Below, one piece after another: positions 16,485-24,013 of a stretch of DNA of 64,000 bases. Each line of letters begins with the position of its first letter. Positions within the stretch are counted from its first letter, which is position 1. The stretch spans positions 558,001-622,000 of the forward strand of contig NZ_BMRF01000001.1 of assembly GCF_014648495.1 (NCBI RefSeq), in the 5' to 3' direction. The notes beneath the pieces are model-generated. The model saw only the letters and a list, made by a program, of their open reading frames with translations, made no database searches and was not told the origin of the DNA. The DNA comes from Actinomadura cremea (GTDB lineage: Bacteria; Actinomycetota; Actinomycetes; Streptosporangiales; Streptosporangiaceae). The position numbers and the translations under genes are program-made.

Positions 16485-16851
16485 TCCGCAGGAGCAGGCC
16501 GTCGCGGTGTTCGCGGCGCTCACCGAGCCGACCCGGCGGGCGCTGCTGGACGAACTCGCCCGCGCCGGACCCGCGACGGTCACCGAGCTGGCGCAGCGCC
16601 TGCCGATCAGCCGGCAGGCGGTGGCCAAGCACCTCGACCAGCTCGCCGAAGCGGGTCTGATCAGCTCCGGTGAACCGGTCGGCCGCCGCCGCCCCTACCG
16701 GTTGGAACCGGCTCCCATCCGCGCGGCCCAGGTGTGGCTGGCCACGCTCGCCGACAGGTGGGATTCCCGGCTGACCGCATTGGAACGCGCACTGGACGCC
16801 ACCGCCACCCGACACCCGGCCAAGGAGCCGCACAGCAATGAACCAGCCTGA
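16471..16851 (+). CDS. ArsR-family winged-helix regulator
   Basis: 126 residues. The winged helix is read in FAALTEPTRRALLDELARAG, VTELAQRLPISRQAVAKHLD, and the wing EAGLISSGEPVGRRRPYRLE. There is no ELCVCDL metal motif and no cysteine, so it is a non-metal member of the family. Its start overlaps the SRPBCC gene, and its end overlaps the glyoxalase-like gene by 14 nt. The large palindrome before the operon is the natural binding site for autoregulation. Confidence 0.9.
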   Translation: MRPPDPQEQAVAVFAALTEPTRRALLDELARAGPATVTELAQRLPISRQAVAKHLDQLAEAGLISSGEPVGRRRPYRLEPAPIRAAQVWLATLADRWDSRLTALERALDATATRHPAKEPHSNEPA

Positions 16852-17221
16852 GTTCACCGCCGGCCTGAACATCGCCATGAAGATTCCCAAGGCGCAGTAC
16901 GAGGCCACCGTGGCCTTCTATCGCGACACCTTGGGCTTCACCGTCACAGAAGAGGACGTTTCCTACGCCCCGACCGTCTCAAGGACTCATTCGGTGCAGT
17001 TCGGTCCTAACACGCTGTGGCTGGACTGCGTCGACAACTACAGCCGGCCCGACCTGTGGCTGCAACTCCACACCGACGACCTCGACGCGGCGACGGCCGC
17101 ACTGGCCGAGACCGGCATCCGCCCGTGCGACGAGATCGAACCACTGAACGAACTCGAATCCCGAACCCACTGGATCAAGAACCCGGCGGGCATCGTCCAC
17201 CTGCTCGCGGAATCCGGCTGA
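16838..17221 (+). CDS. Glyoxalase/VOC-superfamily protein
   Basis: 127 residues. The VOC pattern is present: YEATVAFYRDTLGFTVTEED, LWLDCVDNYSRPDLWLQLHT, and the terminal strand WIKNPAGIVHLLAESG. Metal ligands of true glyoxalase I are not evident apart from the final Glu, so it may be a binding or resistance-type VOC protein. It is third in the SRPBCC-ArsR-VOC operon; the three products may handle one small molecule. Confidence 0.85.
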   Translation: MNQPEFTAGLNIAMKIPKAQYEATVAFYRDTLGFTVTEEDVSYAPTVSRTHSVQFGPNTLWLDCVDNYSRPDLWLQLHTDDLDAATAALAETGIRPCDEIEPLNELESRTHWIKNPAGIVHLLAESG

Positions 17222-17235
17222 GCCGCCCGGCACGC

Positions 17236-17265
17236 GTCGACGGGGGCCCGCGGGCCCCCGTCGAC
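17236..17265. terminator. Perfect 30-bp palindromic terminator between convergent units
   Basis: The sequence from GTCGACGGGGGCCCG is followed directly by its exact reverse complement. It separates the VOC gene (ends 17221) from the small minus-strand gene (ends 17273). Confidence 0.7.
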
Positions 17266-17272
17266 CGTCGCG

Positions 17273-17461
17273 TCAGTCCGGATGCGGCGGCCGCTGGTCC
17301 GGCGGCGTCCCGCCGCCCTTCCCGCCGCCCTTGCTCCCCTTGTCCGTGCCGTGCGCGTGGCCTCCGCCCGTCTTCTTCGGGTCCGTGGCCTCCGGCGCCG
17401 GCTCGTTCGTCACGGAGGTCCGCTCGGTGCGGCGCATCTCCGGTTGCTGCGGATTCGGCAT
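17273..17461 (-). CDS. Small Gly/Lys/Pro-rich protein (62 residues)
   Basis: The ATG at 17461 is preceded by a strong GAGGAGGAG, about 5 nt away. The product is low-complexity: an N-terminal MPNPQQPEMRRTER segment, then THGTDKGSKGGGKGGG-like runs and a His/Pro-rich tail. No cysteine, signal peptide or membrane segment. Such disordered short proteins are common in actinomycetes and unassigned. It lies 25 bp downstream of a DUF3140 gene on the same strand and may be co-transcribed with it. Confidence 0.65.
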   Translation of the reverse strand: MPNPQQPEMRRTERTSVTNEPAPEATDPKKTGGGHAHGTDKGSKGGGKGGGTPPDQRPPHPD

Positions 17462-17486
17462 CGTCTCCTCCTCGTCCGCTCGTTCG

Positions 17487-17846
17487 TCACGCGGTGGACG
17501 GCTCGGGACGCAGCGGATCGTGCCCCACGCTCATCAGCTCGTGCCGCCACCGCTCGTCCCCCGCCTCGTCGGGCGGAGGGTGGTCCAGGTGTTCCTCCAC
17601 GTAGTCGACGACCTCCTGCATCACCTCGGCGTCCCCGCCGGTCAGGTCGACCTTCCGCTTGCGCAGAATGTCCACGACCCGGGAGCCGAGCTCCGACACC
17701 CCGGCCTCGTGCCCCTCCCCGGGGAACGCCTCCTCGCCCGACGCGTCGGTGAGCAGCCAGGTGCGCAGCTCGTCCGAGGTCATATTGACGAGCCGGTGAA
17801 AGTCTTCCCAGGCCAGCTCCGCCTCGGCCGATATCCGTTCGTTCAT
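17487..17846 (-). CDS. DUF3140 domain protein
   Basis: 119 residues from ATG at 17846 (GGAGG is 5 nt upstream; the GTG two codons earlier sits on the Shine-Dalgarno). The family core is read in WEDFHRLVNMTSDELRTWLL and RKRKVDLTGGDAEVMQEVVD. DUF3140 proteins are small, helical, often encoded near SAP-like or DNA-associated small proteins in actinobacteria; no biochemical role is established. A short gap of 9 bp separates its start from the end of the decayed DHFR-family gene. Confidence 0.85.
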   Translation of the reverse strand: MNERISAEAELAWEDFHRLVNMTSDELRTWLLTDASGEEAFPGEGHEAGVSELGSRVVDILRKRKVDLTGGDAEVMQEVVDYVEEHLDHPPPDEAGDERWRHELMSVGHDPLRPEPSTA

Positions 17847-17855
17847 CGGCACCTC

Positions 17856-18372
17856 CTATGGACGGTCGAGTCCCCGCCTTACCCGATCCCACCCGCACCA
17901 TTCACCTCCGTTGAGGGAGTCATGCACCGGCCCCCGCGCGTACCAGGTGATGCCTGCTCCGTTGGGGAACGACCTGTGGTCGGTCGGGGTGAACGCGGTG
18001 GGATCGAATCCGCCCTCGACGAGCGCGCCGGGGTCGCGCACCAGCTCCACCGCCGGGTCGTCGATGCGGTCCAGGGAACTGGAGGCGACGTACTGCCGCA
18101 GGTGCTCGTACGGGCTGCCGATCCCCTGGTCGAGCACGGCCCGGTAGGTGTTCAGCCCCATCAGGACGGTGTCGAAGCGCTTGTTGGGGATGTCCGCGAG
18201 ACCCGCGTGCGGACGGTACTGCGTGGGGACGGTCTCCGGATAGCGCTCGTTGACCCAGGCTTGTACGCGGCGGCGGCCCCCCCTCGCCGACCGGATAGGA
18301 GTCCGCCTCCCCGCCGGGGCCCGCGATGCGGCCGTCGATGGACACGCCGATGTAGTAGACGAGCTTACGCAT
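17856..18372 (-). pseudogene. Dihydrofolate reductase / RibD C-terminal family gene, frameshifted and internally deleted
   Basis: The N terminus (MRKLVYYIGVSIDGRIAGPG) is in one frame. From about 18283 the protein continues in another frame (WVNERYPETVPTQYRPHAGL, then NKRFDTVLMGLNTYRAVLD). The switch occurs at a run of seven C (18277-18283). A second lesion is visible: the text passes directly from VRDPGALV to EGGFDPTAFTPTDHRSF, so about 40-50 residues normally found between them (the CGGG nucleotide-binding region) are missing in frame. Two independent lesions argue for a real pseudogene rather than one sequencing error. It is divergent from a TetR gene. An intact family member is at 47600-48205. 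Confidence 0.8.
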
Positions 18373-18377
18373 ATGAG

Positions 18378-18434
18378 ACTCCACCCGTAGTACTATGCCT
18401 GTCGTTGTTTGGAGATTAGGACTACACGTGGAGT
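18378..18434. promoter_or_regulatory. Long dyad between the decayed DHFR-family gene and the TetR gene
   Basis: ACTCCACCCGTAGT (18378-18391) and ACTACACGTGGAGT (18421-18434) match as an inverted repeat at 12 of 14 positions across a 29-bp spacer. Each arm contains the Shine-Dalgarno of the gene that reads away from it. Confidence 0.5.
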
Positions 18435-18444
18435 GGTGTCAATC

Positions 18445-19011
18445 GTGCGCAGGAACGACGAGAGGCGAGCGGCGCTCATCGACGCCGCCATCGAGGTGCT
18501 GGCCGCGCAGGGCGCGCGGGGACTGACCTTCCGGGCGGTGGACGGCGCGGCCCGGGTCCCCACGGGGACGGCGTCCAACTACTTCGCCAACCGCGACGAC
18601 CTGTTCACCCAGGTCGGCGCCCGTATCTACGAGCGCCTCCAGCCGGACGAGGAGACCGTCGCCCGCCACCTGGAAGGCGCGCAGGACCGGGAGAAGTTCG
18701 CCGCGGTGATGCGCGAGACCGTCCGCCGGGTCGCCGGTTTCCGGACGGGCTACCTGGCGCTGCTGGAACTGCGGCTGGAGGCGACACGGCGCCCCGAACT
18801 GCGGGCGGTGCTCACCCGGAACGTGCGGGCCGACGTCGACGCCAACGTCGCCGGGCACCAGTCGTCCGGGCTGCCCGGCGACGCGACCTCCGTACGGCTG
18901 CTGCACATGGCGCTGAACTGGCTGATCGTCGAGCGGCTCACCCTGCCGGAAGTCTACTCCGAGCAGGAGGCCGACGACCTCGTCGCCCGCGCCGTGGAGC
19001 GGCTCGTCTAG
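18445..19011 (+). CDS. TetR-family transcriptional regulator
   Basis: About 188 residues from GTG at 18445, with GGAG 11 nt upstream; in-frame GTG codons at 18433 and 18436 are alternatives but overlap the Shine-Dalgarno. The helix-turn-helix reads AAIEVLAAQGARGLTFRAVD and RVPTGTASNYFANRDDLFTQ. The C-terminal domain resembles the TetR_C_6-like group. It is divergent from the broken DHFR-family gene with a dyad between them, so it probably once repressed it and may now be an orphan. Confidence 0.88.
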   Translation: MRRNDERRAALIDAAIEVLAAQGARGLTFRAVDGAARVPTGTASNYFANRDDLFTQVGARIYERLQPDEETVARHLEGAQDREKFAAVMRETVRRVAGFRTGYLALLELRLEATRRPELRAVLTRNVRADVDANVAGHQSSGLPGDATSVRLLHMALNWLIVERLTLPEVYSEQEADDLVARAVERLV

Positions 19012-19055
19012 CCTCGGAAGTCCGAGGTCGCGCTCAACGGAAGGGGTCTCCCCGC

Positions 19056-19700
19056 ATGGCCGTCGTCCACCGCACCACCCTCGCGCCGAGCAAGCTGGAA
19101 CTGCTCACCGCCTGGCTCCCCTCCCGGCCGTGGTACTCCGGCGGCGCGGGCGAGCCGCGGTTGGCCAAGGCCGGCGGTTTCCGCCTGGACGACCCGCAGG
19201 GCGAGGTCGGGATCGAGTTCATGATCGCCAACGACACCTCCGGCCCCCGCCCGTCCACCTACCTGGTGCCGCTCACCTATCGCGGCGCCCCGCTCGACGG
19301 CGCGGAGCACGCCCTCATCGGCACCATGGAACACGGGGTGCTGGGACGGCGCTGGGCCTACGACGGCTGCCACGACCCGGTGATGGTCGCCCAACTGCTC
19401 GCCCTGATCGAGGGACGGGCCCAGGCCCAGGACCAGAACACCAGCGACACCCCGGACCGGGAGATCACCCGCTCCTACACCGGTGACGGCCTCGCCGCCA
19501 CGGACTTCACCACCGCCACCGACGACCGGGAGGGCACCGAGTGGCCCGCGCCGCACGGCGCGTCCCTCCGCCTGCACCGGCTCCTGCACCCCGGCCCGGA
19601 CGGCACGCCCGACGCGGCGGGCCACGTCGCGGGCCCCTGGCGCATGCCGGACGGCACCCGCGCGAAGGGCCTGTTCGCCGCCCTCCGCACCGGCGCCTAG
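19056..19700 (+). CDS. Maltokinase N-terminal cap-like domain protein
   Basis: 214 residues, ATG at 19056 after GGAAGGGG. The sequence follows the stand-alone maltokinase cap-like family: LVPLTYRGAPLDGAEHALIG, GTMEHGVLGRRWAYDGCHDP, and a terminal GPWRMPDGTRAKGLFAAL. The cap is the N-terminal piece of maltokinases of the TreS-Mak-GlgE route, but the kinase domain is absent. Function of the separate form is unknown. It ends in a CTAG in which its stop overlaps the stop of the convergent ABC permease gene. Confidence 0.7.
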   Translation: MAVVHRTTLAPSKLELLTAWLPSRPWYSGGAGEPRLAKAGGFRLDDPQGEVGIEFMIANDTSGPRPSTYLVPLTYRGAPLDGAEHALIGTMEHGVLGRRWAYDGCHDPVMVAQLLALIEGRAQAQDQNTSDTPDREITRSYTGDGLAATDFTTATDDREGTEWPAPHGASLRLHRLLHPGPDGTPDAAGHVAGPWRMPDGTRAKGLFAALRTGA

Positions 19701-20479
19701 ACCGTTGCGTCGCGACGGCGCAGCACGACGAGTCCGGCCGTGAACGAGGCGATCGCCCACAGCGCGAGGACCGGCACCGCGGTCGCCGCACCGTAAGGGT
19801 CGTCCGCCCCGGTCATCATGGCGGCCCCTGCCTCGCTGGGCATGTAGTCGGCAAAGGTCTCCAGCCACGGGGAGCCGACGAAGCCCAGCAGTTGCGGCAC
19901 CGCGAGCAGCACCAGGATGAGTGTGGTGATGGTGCCCGCGGCGCTGCGCAGGACGGCGCCGAGGCCGACGCACATCACCGCGAGGGACGCGAGGTACAGG
20001 CCCGCGCTGAGCGCGGTGCCGAGGAGTTCGCCGGCCGAGTAGTCGCCCGGGTCGCCCATCATCGGGGCCGCGACCAGAGTCGCCAGCACGCTGAAGACGA
20101 AGCCCGCGACGCCCGCGGCCACCGCGACGACGAGCGTCTTGGACGCCAGCATCCGCCCGCGGACCGGGACGCTCTGGAGCGTGGTGCGGATGGAACCGCT
20201 GGAGTACTCGCTGGTGAGCGCGAGGGTGGCGAGCACCACCACGGTCAGCTGGGAGATCAGGAACACCTGCGACACGTGGTGCGGGGCCGGGGCGGTGACG
20301 TCGACGCCCTTCGCCGCGCTGGCGGCCGCCGACGAGCCCACTACCGCGGCGAAGCCCAAGGTGAGCAGCAGGCCCATGGCGAAGTTCCACCAGGTCCCGC
20401 GCACGCTCTTGAACTTCGTCCACTCGAACGCGACGGCGCCCATGAACCCGCCCCGGCGAGAGACCGTTGTCATCGTCAT
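19697..20479 (-). CDS. ABC-2 type transporter permease
   Basis: 260 residues with about six membrane helices (WWNFAMGLLLTLGFAAVVG, VFLISQLTVVVLATLALTSE, LVVAVAAGVAGFVFSVLATL and others) and the conserved SEYSSGSIRTTLQSVPVRGR segment of ABC-2 permeases. The ATG at 20479 is one base after the stop of the ATPase gene, so the two form a coupled pair. Homologous pairs export antibiotics, peptides or lipids (BcrAB-like); substrate is not inferable. Confidence 0.88.
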   Translation of the reverse strand: MTMTTVSRRGGFMGAVAFEWTKFKSVRGTWWNFAMGLLLTLGFAAVVGSSAAASAAKGVDVTAPAPHHVSQVFLISQLTVVVLATLALTSEYSSGSIRTTLQSVPVRGRMLASKTLVVAVAAGVAGFVFSVLATLVAAPMMGDPGDYSAGELLGTALSAGLYLASLAVMCVGLGAVLRSAAGTITTLILVLLAVPQLLGFVGSPWLETFADYMPSEAGAAMMTGADDPYGAATAVPVLALWAIASFTAGLVVLRRRDATV

Positions 20480-20480
20480 G

Positions 20481-21392
20481 TCACGCCCTCCGATTCTGGG
20501 AGCCGTACTCCACGCTGGCGGCGGTCAACTCCATGTACGCCTGCTCCAGGCTGGCCTTGCGCATGCTCAGCTCATGGACGCGCACACGGTGCTCGAACGC
20601 CAGATCGCCGATCCGCTCCATGGTGCCGCCGACGACGATGAGCTCCTCACCCGCCGGCTCCACGCTCATCCCCGCCCGCACCAGTTCCCGTCGGAGCACG
20701 TCCGGCTCCGACGTCCGGACCCGGACGGCGTTGAGCGAACTCCCGGCGATGACGTCCTCGATCGGAGCATCGGCGATGATCCGGCCGCGGCCGATGACCA
20801 GCAGATGGTCGGCGGTGTCCTGCATCTCGCTCATCAGGTGGCTGGACACGAAGATCGTCCGGCCCTCCGCGGCGAGTGAGCGCATCAGCTCGCGCACCCA
20901 GCGCACGCCGTCCGGATCGAGCCCGTTGACCGGCTCGTCGAACAGCAGCACCTTCGGATCGCCGAGGAGCGCCCCGGCGATCCCGAGCCGCTGGCCCATG
21001 CCGAGGGAGAACGAGCCGATGCGCTTCCCCGCCACCTCGCCGAGCCCCACGATCTCCATGACCTCGCCGACCCGGGACGCCGGAATCCCGTTGCTGCGAG
21101 CCAGGCCGAGCAGGTGCTGGTGGGCCGATCGTCCAGGATGCCCCGCGCGGGCGTCGAGCAGCGCCCCCACCTCCCGCATCGGGTGCCGCAGTTCCGCGTA
21201 GCGCCTGCCCGCCACGAGCGCCCGTCCCGACGTCGGCGCGTCGAGACCCACGATCATCCGCATGGTGGTCGACTTGCCCGCACCATTGGGGCCGAGGAAC
21301 CCCGTGACCTTCCCCGGCCTAATCTCGAACGAGAGGTCCGACACCGCCGTCCTGCCGCCATAACGCTTGGTCAACCGATCCAAGGTGATCAT
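20481..21392 (-). CDS. ABC-2 transporter ATP-binding protein (BcrA/DrrA-like)
   Basis: 303 residues. Walker A GPNGAGKSTTMRMI, Q-loop region, signature SFSLGMGQRLGIAGALL, Walker B KVLLFDEPVNGLDPDG, and switch His in VSSHLMSEM. The last 90 residues form the C-terminal extension common in BcrA/DrrA-type ATPases. The permease follows immediately. Its own start is about 150 bp from the HATPase gene upstream on the same strand, so a separate promoter is likely. Confidence 0.92.
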   Translation of the reverse strand: MITLDRLTKRYGGRTAVSDLSFEIRPGKVTGFLGPNGAGKSTTMRMIVGLDAPTSGRALVAGRRYAELRHPMREVGALLDARAGHPGRSAHQHLLGLARSNGIPASRVGEVMEIVGLGEVAGKRIGSFSLGMGQRLGIAGALLGDPKVLLFDEPVNGLDPDGVRWVRELMRSLAAEGRTIFVSSHLMSEMQDTADHLLVIGRGRIIADAPIEDVIAGSSLNAVRVRTSEPDVLRRELVRAGMSVEPAGEELIVVGGTMERIGDLAFEHRVRVHELSMRKASLEQAYMELTAASVEYGSQNRRA

Positions 21393-21541
21393 CCTGCTCC
21401 TTCCGCCACGCCGAAGACGCTATGGAGACGGCGGCCGCGGGATCATCGGACGAACGGCAACGACCCCACCCGACTTTCGGCAGTCCGCGGAACGGGAACC
21501 CCCTCTCCGCGACAACGCCCCCTCCCCGGGGAGGCCCGACC

Positions 21542-21937
21542 TCACGGGGCGCACTTGGCCCAGACGAGCTTGCCGCCCTCCGTCAGCGGGCGGATGCCCC
21601 ACGTGTCGGTGAGCTGCGACACGAGGAAGACGCCCCGCCCGCACACGGCGGCGTGATCTTCGGGTCGCACGACCGGACGTCCCTCGCCGCCGTCCCACAC
21701 CTCGATCACCGGACGCCCGTCCCGCTCGTCCCGGAACACGCGGACGACGATCGGGCCGCTGCCGTGCCGCCACGCGTTGGTGACGAGTTCGGACACGATG
21801 AGCCGCGCCGTGCGGTCGTCCCCGAGCCCCCACTCCCGGAACCGGTCGGCGACGAACCTCCGCGCCGTCCCCGGCGCCCGATCGGACGATTCCAGCACCA
21901 CCGTCGGCACCTCACCCGCATGCTTCGTCGCCGTCAT
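21542..21937 (-). CDS. HATPase (anti-sigma-factor-like serine kinase fold) regulatory protein
   Basis: 131 residues from ATG at 21937 with GGGAGG upstream. The GHKL ATP-binding fold is visible: SELVTNAWRHG (N box), VIEVWDGGEGRPV (G1-like) and GRGVFLVSQLTDTWG (G2-like). It belongs to the short ATP-binding proteins that occur with DUF5753 XRE and DUF397 proteins in actinomycetes, here divergently transcribed across a 160-bp gap. These trios relate to the abaA/bald-type developmental regulators; partners of this copy are inferred only from neighbourhood. Confidence 0.85.
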   Translation of the reverse strand: MTATKHAGEVPTVVLESSDRAPGTARRFVADRFREWGLGDDRTARLIVSELVTNAWRHGSGPIVVRVFRDERDGRPVIEVWDGGEGRPVVRPEDHAAVCGRGVFLVSQLTDTWGIRPLTEGGKLVWAKCAP

Positions 21938-22097
21938 CCCACGCCTCCCTTGACCGCCTTGTCGAATTCCAATGACAGTCAGGCACGCCGGAAGTACTCT
22001 GCGTAACAAAACGCAGGTCTCAAGGGGCAAGTCGCGACAGCCGCAACCGAGTCACTTGGGTGTTGGTTGGGCGCGCTTTGCAAGGGAGGATGGGGAC

Positions 22098-22913
22098 ATG
22101 GCGCCACAGCGCAAGCGCGGGACCGTCTCGCCCACGCTGCTCGCCTTCGGACGCAGGTTCCGGCGGCTCCGTGAAGCCAAGGGCTGGACGCAGGAGTCCG
22201 TGGGCCGCCGCGCGAACGGCGGCCAAGGAGTCAAGCCGCAGTACATCGGAGCGGTCGAGAACGGCCGCACGCGCTGCACTCGAGAGTTCGCCGAGACAAT
22301 GGACCGCGCTCTGGAAGCGGACGGCGAACTCCTCGACCTCTACGACGACCTGGTGAAGGACGCCACCTTCCCCACCTGGTTCGACTGGCACACCGTCGAG
22401 CCGGAGGCCGTCATGCTCCAGTCCTACCAACCGCTCCTCATCCACGGTCTGCTCCAGACGGCGGGTTATGCGTCCGCTCTCCTAAAGGGCAACAAGGACG
22501 CCGTGGAAGCCCGACTCAATCGTCAAGGCATTCTCACCAGAGACAACCCGCCCCCGCCCAAGTTCTCCGTGCTGCAAGACGAAGTCTCGCTGCACCGACT
22601 CGTAGGCACCTCCGAGGTCATGGAGGAGCAACTCGAACACGTCATCACTCAGGTGGAGCGAGGCGTCGTCACGGTTCAAATCGTCCCGAGCAACGGGGAG
22701 CACGCAGGTAGCAGCGGCGCCTTCACCCTCGCCACTCTGCCCGACAGGAGCGAGATCGCCTACGCCGACATGGCTGCGCGTGGGCTGACACTCAGCGATC
22801 CCGACGACATCGCATTTCTCAGCGGGACACTCATGGAGATCCGGGCGTTCGCGTTGCCCGTTGACCAATCAATCGAAGTGATCAGGAAGGCAGTGCAAGG
22901 AAGATGGATCTGA
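22098..22913 (+). CDS. XRE-family HTH regulator with DUF5753 domain (WhiJ-like group)
   Basis: 271 residues from ATG at 22098, preceded by GGGAGGATGGGG. N-terminal HTH: FGRRFRRLREAKGWTQESVG, then VKPQYIGAVENGRTR. From about residue 85 comes DUF5753 (YQPLLIHGLLQTAGYASALL, TVQIVPSNGEHAGSSGAFTL). These are the WhiJ-like regulators that act with small DUF397 proteins. The last 10 nt overlap the DUF397 gene. Base composition is slightly lower in GC than in the neighbours, consistent with a mobile paralogous family. Confidence 0.92.
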   Translation: MAPQRKRGTVSPTLLAFGRRFRRLREAKGWTQESVGRRANGGQGVKPQYIGAVENGRTRCTREFAETMDRALEADGELLDLYDDLVKDATFPTWFDWHTVEPEAVMLQSYQPLLIHGLLQTAGYASALLKGNKDAVEARLNRQGILTRDNPPPPKFSVLQDEVSLHRLVGTSEVMEEQLEHVITQVERGVVTVQIVPSNGEHAGSSGAFTLATLPDRSEIAYADMAARGLTLSDPDDIAFLSGTLMEIRAFALPVDQSIEVIRKAVQGRWI

Positions 22914-23107
22914 GCAAGGCCGCTTGGCGTAAGTCCAGCTACACCACGTCCAACGGCGGAGAGTGCGTGGAGTTGGCTTCGTTCCCCAGCGCGGTGGCCG
23001 TCCGGGACAGCAAGGACCCGGACGGGCCCAATCTCGTCGTGACCCGTCGGGCGTTCGCCGCGCTGCTCGACGGCATCAAGGGCCGGGCCTCGTCCGCGTC
23101 GCTCTGA
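22904..23107 (+). CDS. DUF397 domain small protein
   Basis: 67 residues. The family pattern is complete: AAWRKSSYTTSNGGECVELA, VAVRDSKDPDGPNLVVTRRA, and FAALLDGIKG. DUF397 proteins are thought to bind the cognate DUF5753 XRE partner and modulate its DNA binding (as for BldB/WhiJ-linked pairs). The 10-nt overlap with the XRE gene implies fixed stoichiometry. A strong hairpin follows the stop by 4 nt. Confidence 0.92.
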   Translation: MDLSKAAWRKSSYTTSNGGECVELASFPSAVAVRDSKDPDGPNLVVTRRAFAALLDGIKGRASSASL

Positions 23108-23110
23108 CGT

Positions 23111-23145
23111 CCCCCCGCCTCGCGGCTTCGCGGCGAGGCGGGGGG
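23111..23145 (+). terminator. Terminator after the XRE-DUF397 operon
   Basis: Perfect 13-bp stem CCCCCCGCCTCGC (23111-23123) with its complement at 23133-23145 and a 9-nt loop. Confidence 0.8.
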
Positions 23146-23151
23146 CGCACG

Positions 23152-23286
23152 ATGTTCGACCACCGGCGGGCGGCGGTCGGCGCCATGGAGGAGGCGGGCG
23201 TTCGGCTGCTCGTCGGAACGGACACCGGAGGCCCCGAACCGTTCCCGGGCTTCGCGCTGCACGAGGAACTCGACGTCCTGGACGAG
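23152..23286 (+). pseudogene. Fragment of an amidohydrolase (C-terminal metal-site region)
   Basis: About 45 codons encode MFDHRRAAVGAMEEAGVRLL followed by VGTDTGGPEPFPGFALHEEL, matching the TDxG-plus-FPGFxLHxEL segment near the last metal-binding Asp of imidazolonepropionase-like amidohydrolases. Homology stops near 23286 and the downstream frame is unrelated. There is no upstream domain: a terminator lies 7 bp before it. It is therefore a free-standing remnant. The in-frame extension to 23391 shows no recognisable sequence. Confidence 0.65.
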
Positions 23287-23391
23287 ACGGCGGTCGCGGT
23301 CCGGTTCCCCTCGTCCGCGCCGGACTCCCGGGCCGGGGAGCCGCTGCCGCCGCGGTTGCCGGACCGGCTGGGCCGCGCGTGCCGGTGCGCG

Positions 23392-23913
23392 CTACCCGTG
23401 TCGCGGGGTCTCCCGGGCCCGAGCCTGGTGGCGGCGGGCCTTGAGCCGGTTCCCGCAGGTCTTCATGGAGCACCACCGCGCGGTGTTGGCCCGGCTGCGG
23501 TCCAGGAGGAAGAGGCGGCACTCGGGGTTCCCGCACGGCCGCAGGCGGCCGGGCATGCGCTCCTTGACGTCCGCCCACGCGAGGACGAGTTCCACGGCGA
23601 GCCTGCGCTCCGGTGGTACCTCCAGGTGCCACTCGATCCCCGACGCGCCGGGCTGCGGGACCTTGCGGACGCCTGCGAGGACTCGGCGCAGCCGGGGCTC
23701 CGGCTCCGCCGCCGCGCCCGTCTCCACCGCCTGGAGCGCGTCCCGCGCGGTACGCAGCCACCGGCGCTCCTCGTCGCCGCCGTGGCCGCCGTGCTCCCGC
23801 GCCCACCTGTCCACCTCGTGGTCGTCACGCCACAGGTCCAGGTCTCGGCCGTCCTCGACGGGGGTGCTGTTCAGCGCCTGCAGCAGGGCTTGCTCGTCCA
23901 GCACGGGCCTCAC
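23392..23913 (-). CDS. CGNR zinc-finger (ABATE domain) regulator
   Basis: 173 residues. The C terminus has the treble-clef CGNR finger: RPCGNPECRLFLLDRSRANT and WCSMKTCGNRLKARRHQAR, with four Cys ligands. The N-terminal ABATE stress-sensing domain covers about residues 1-120. CGNR proteins are commonly divergent from, and regulate, hydrolases or transporters; here the divergent neighbour is an alpha/beta hydrolase and the gap holds a perfect 10-bp inverted repeat. Confidence 0.9.
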   Translation of the reverse strand: MRPVLDEQALLQALNSTPVEDGRDLDLWRDDHEVDRWAREHGGHGGDEERRWLRTARDALQAVETGAAAEPEPRLRRVLAGVRKVPQPGASGIEWHLEVPPERRLAVELVLAWADVKERMPGRLRPCGNPECRLFLLDRSRANTARWCSMKTCGNRLKARRHQARARETPRHG

Positions 23914-23938
23914 CTTCCCACCTAACTCCCTCGCGTCG

Positions 23939-23987
23939 CTTGACAGGTTACTCCCACAAGGGTCTACTGGACACCTCGGGAGTAACC
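23939..23987 (+). promoter_or_regulatory. Promoter and operator dyad between the CGNR gene and the hydrolase gene
   Basis: GGTTACTCCC (23946-23955) and GGGAGTAACC (23978-23987) are perfect inverted repeats across 22 bp. TTGACA at 23939-23944 with TCTACT at 23963-23968 (18-bp spacing) makes a plausible promoter for the hydrolase; one arm lies between -35 and -10, the other just downstream of the start site. Confidence 0.65.
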
Positions 23988-24013
23988 ATCAAAACGACTC
24001 GAAGGGGTTAGTC

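Noticed and set aside
17856-18372. Programmed frameshift in the DHFR-family gene
   Set aside because: A second, in-frame deletion removes an essential segment, so recoding would not give a working enzyme.
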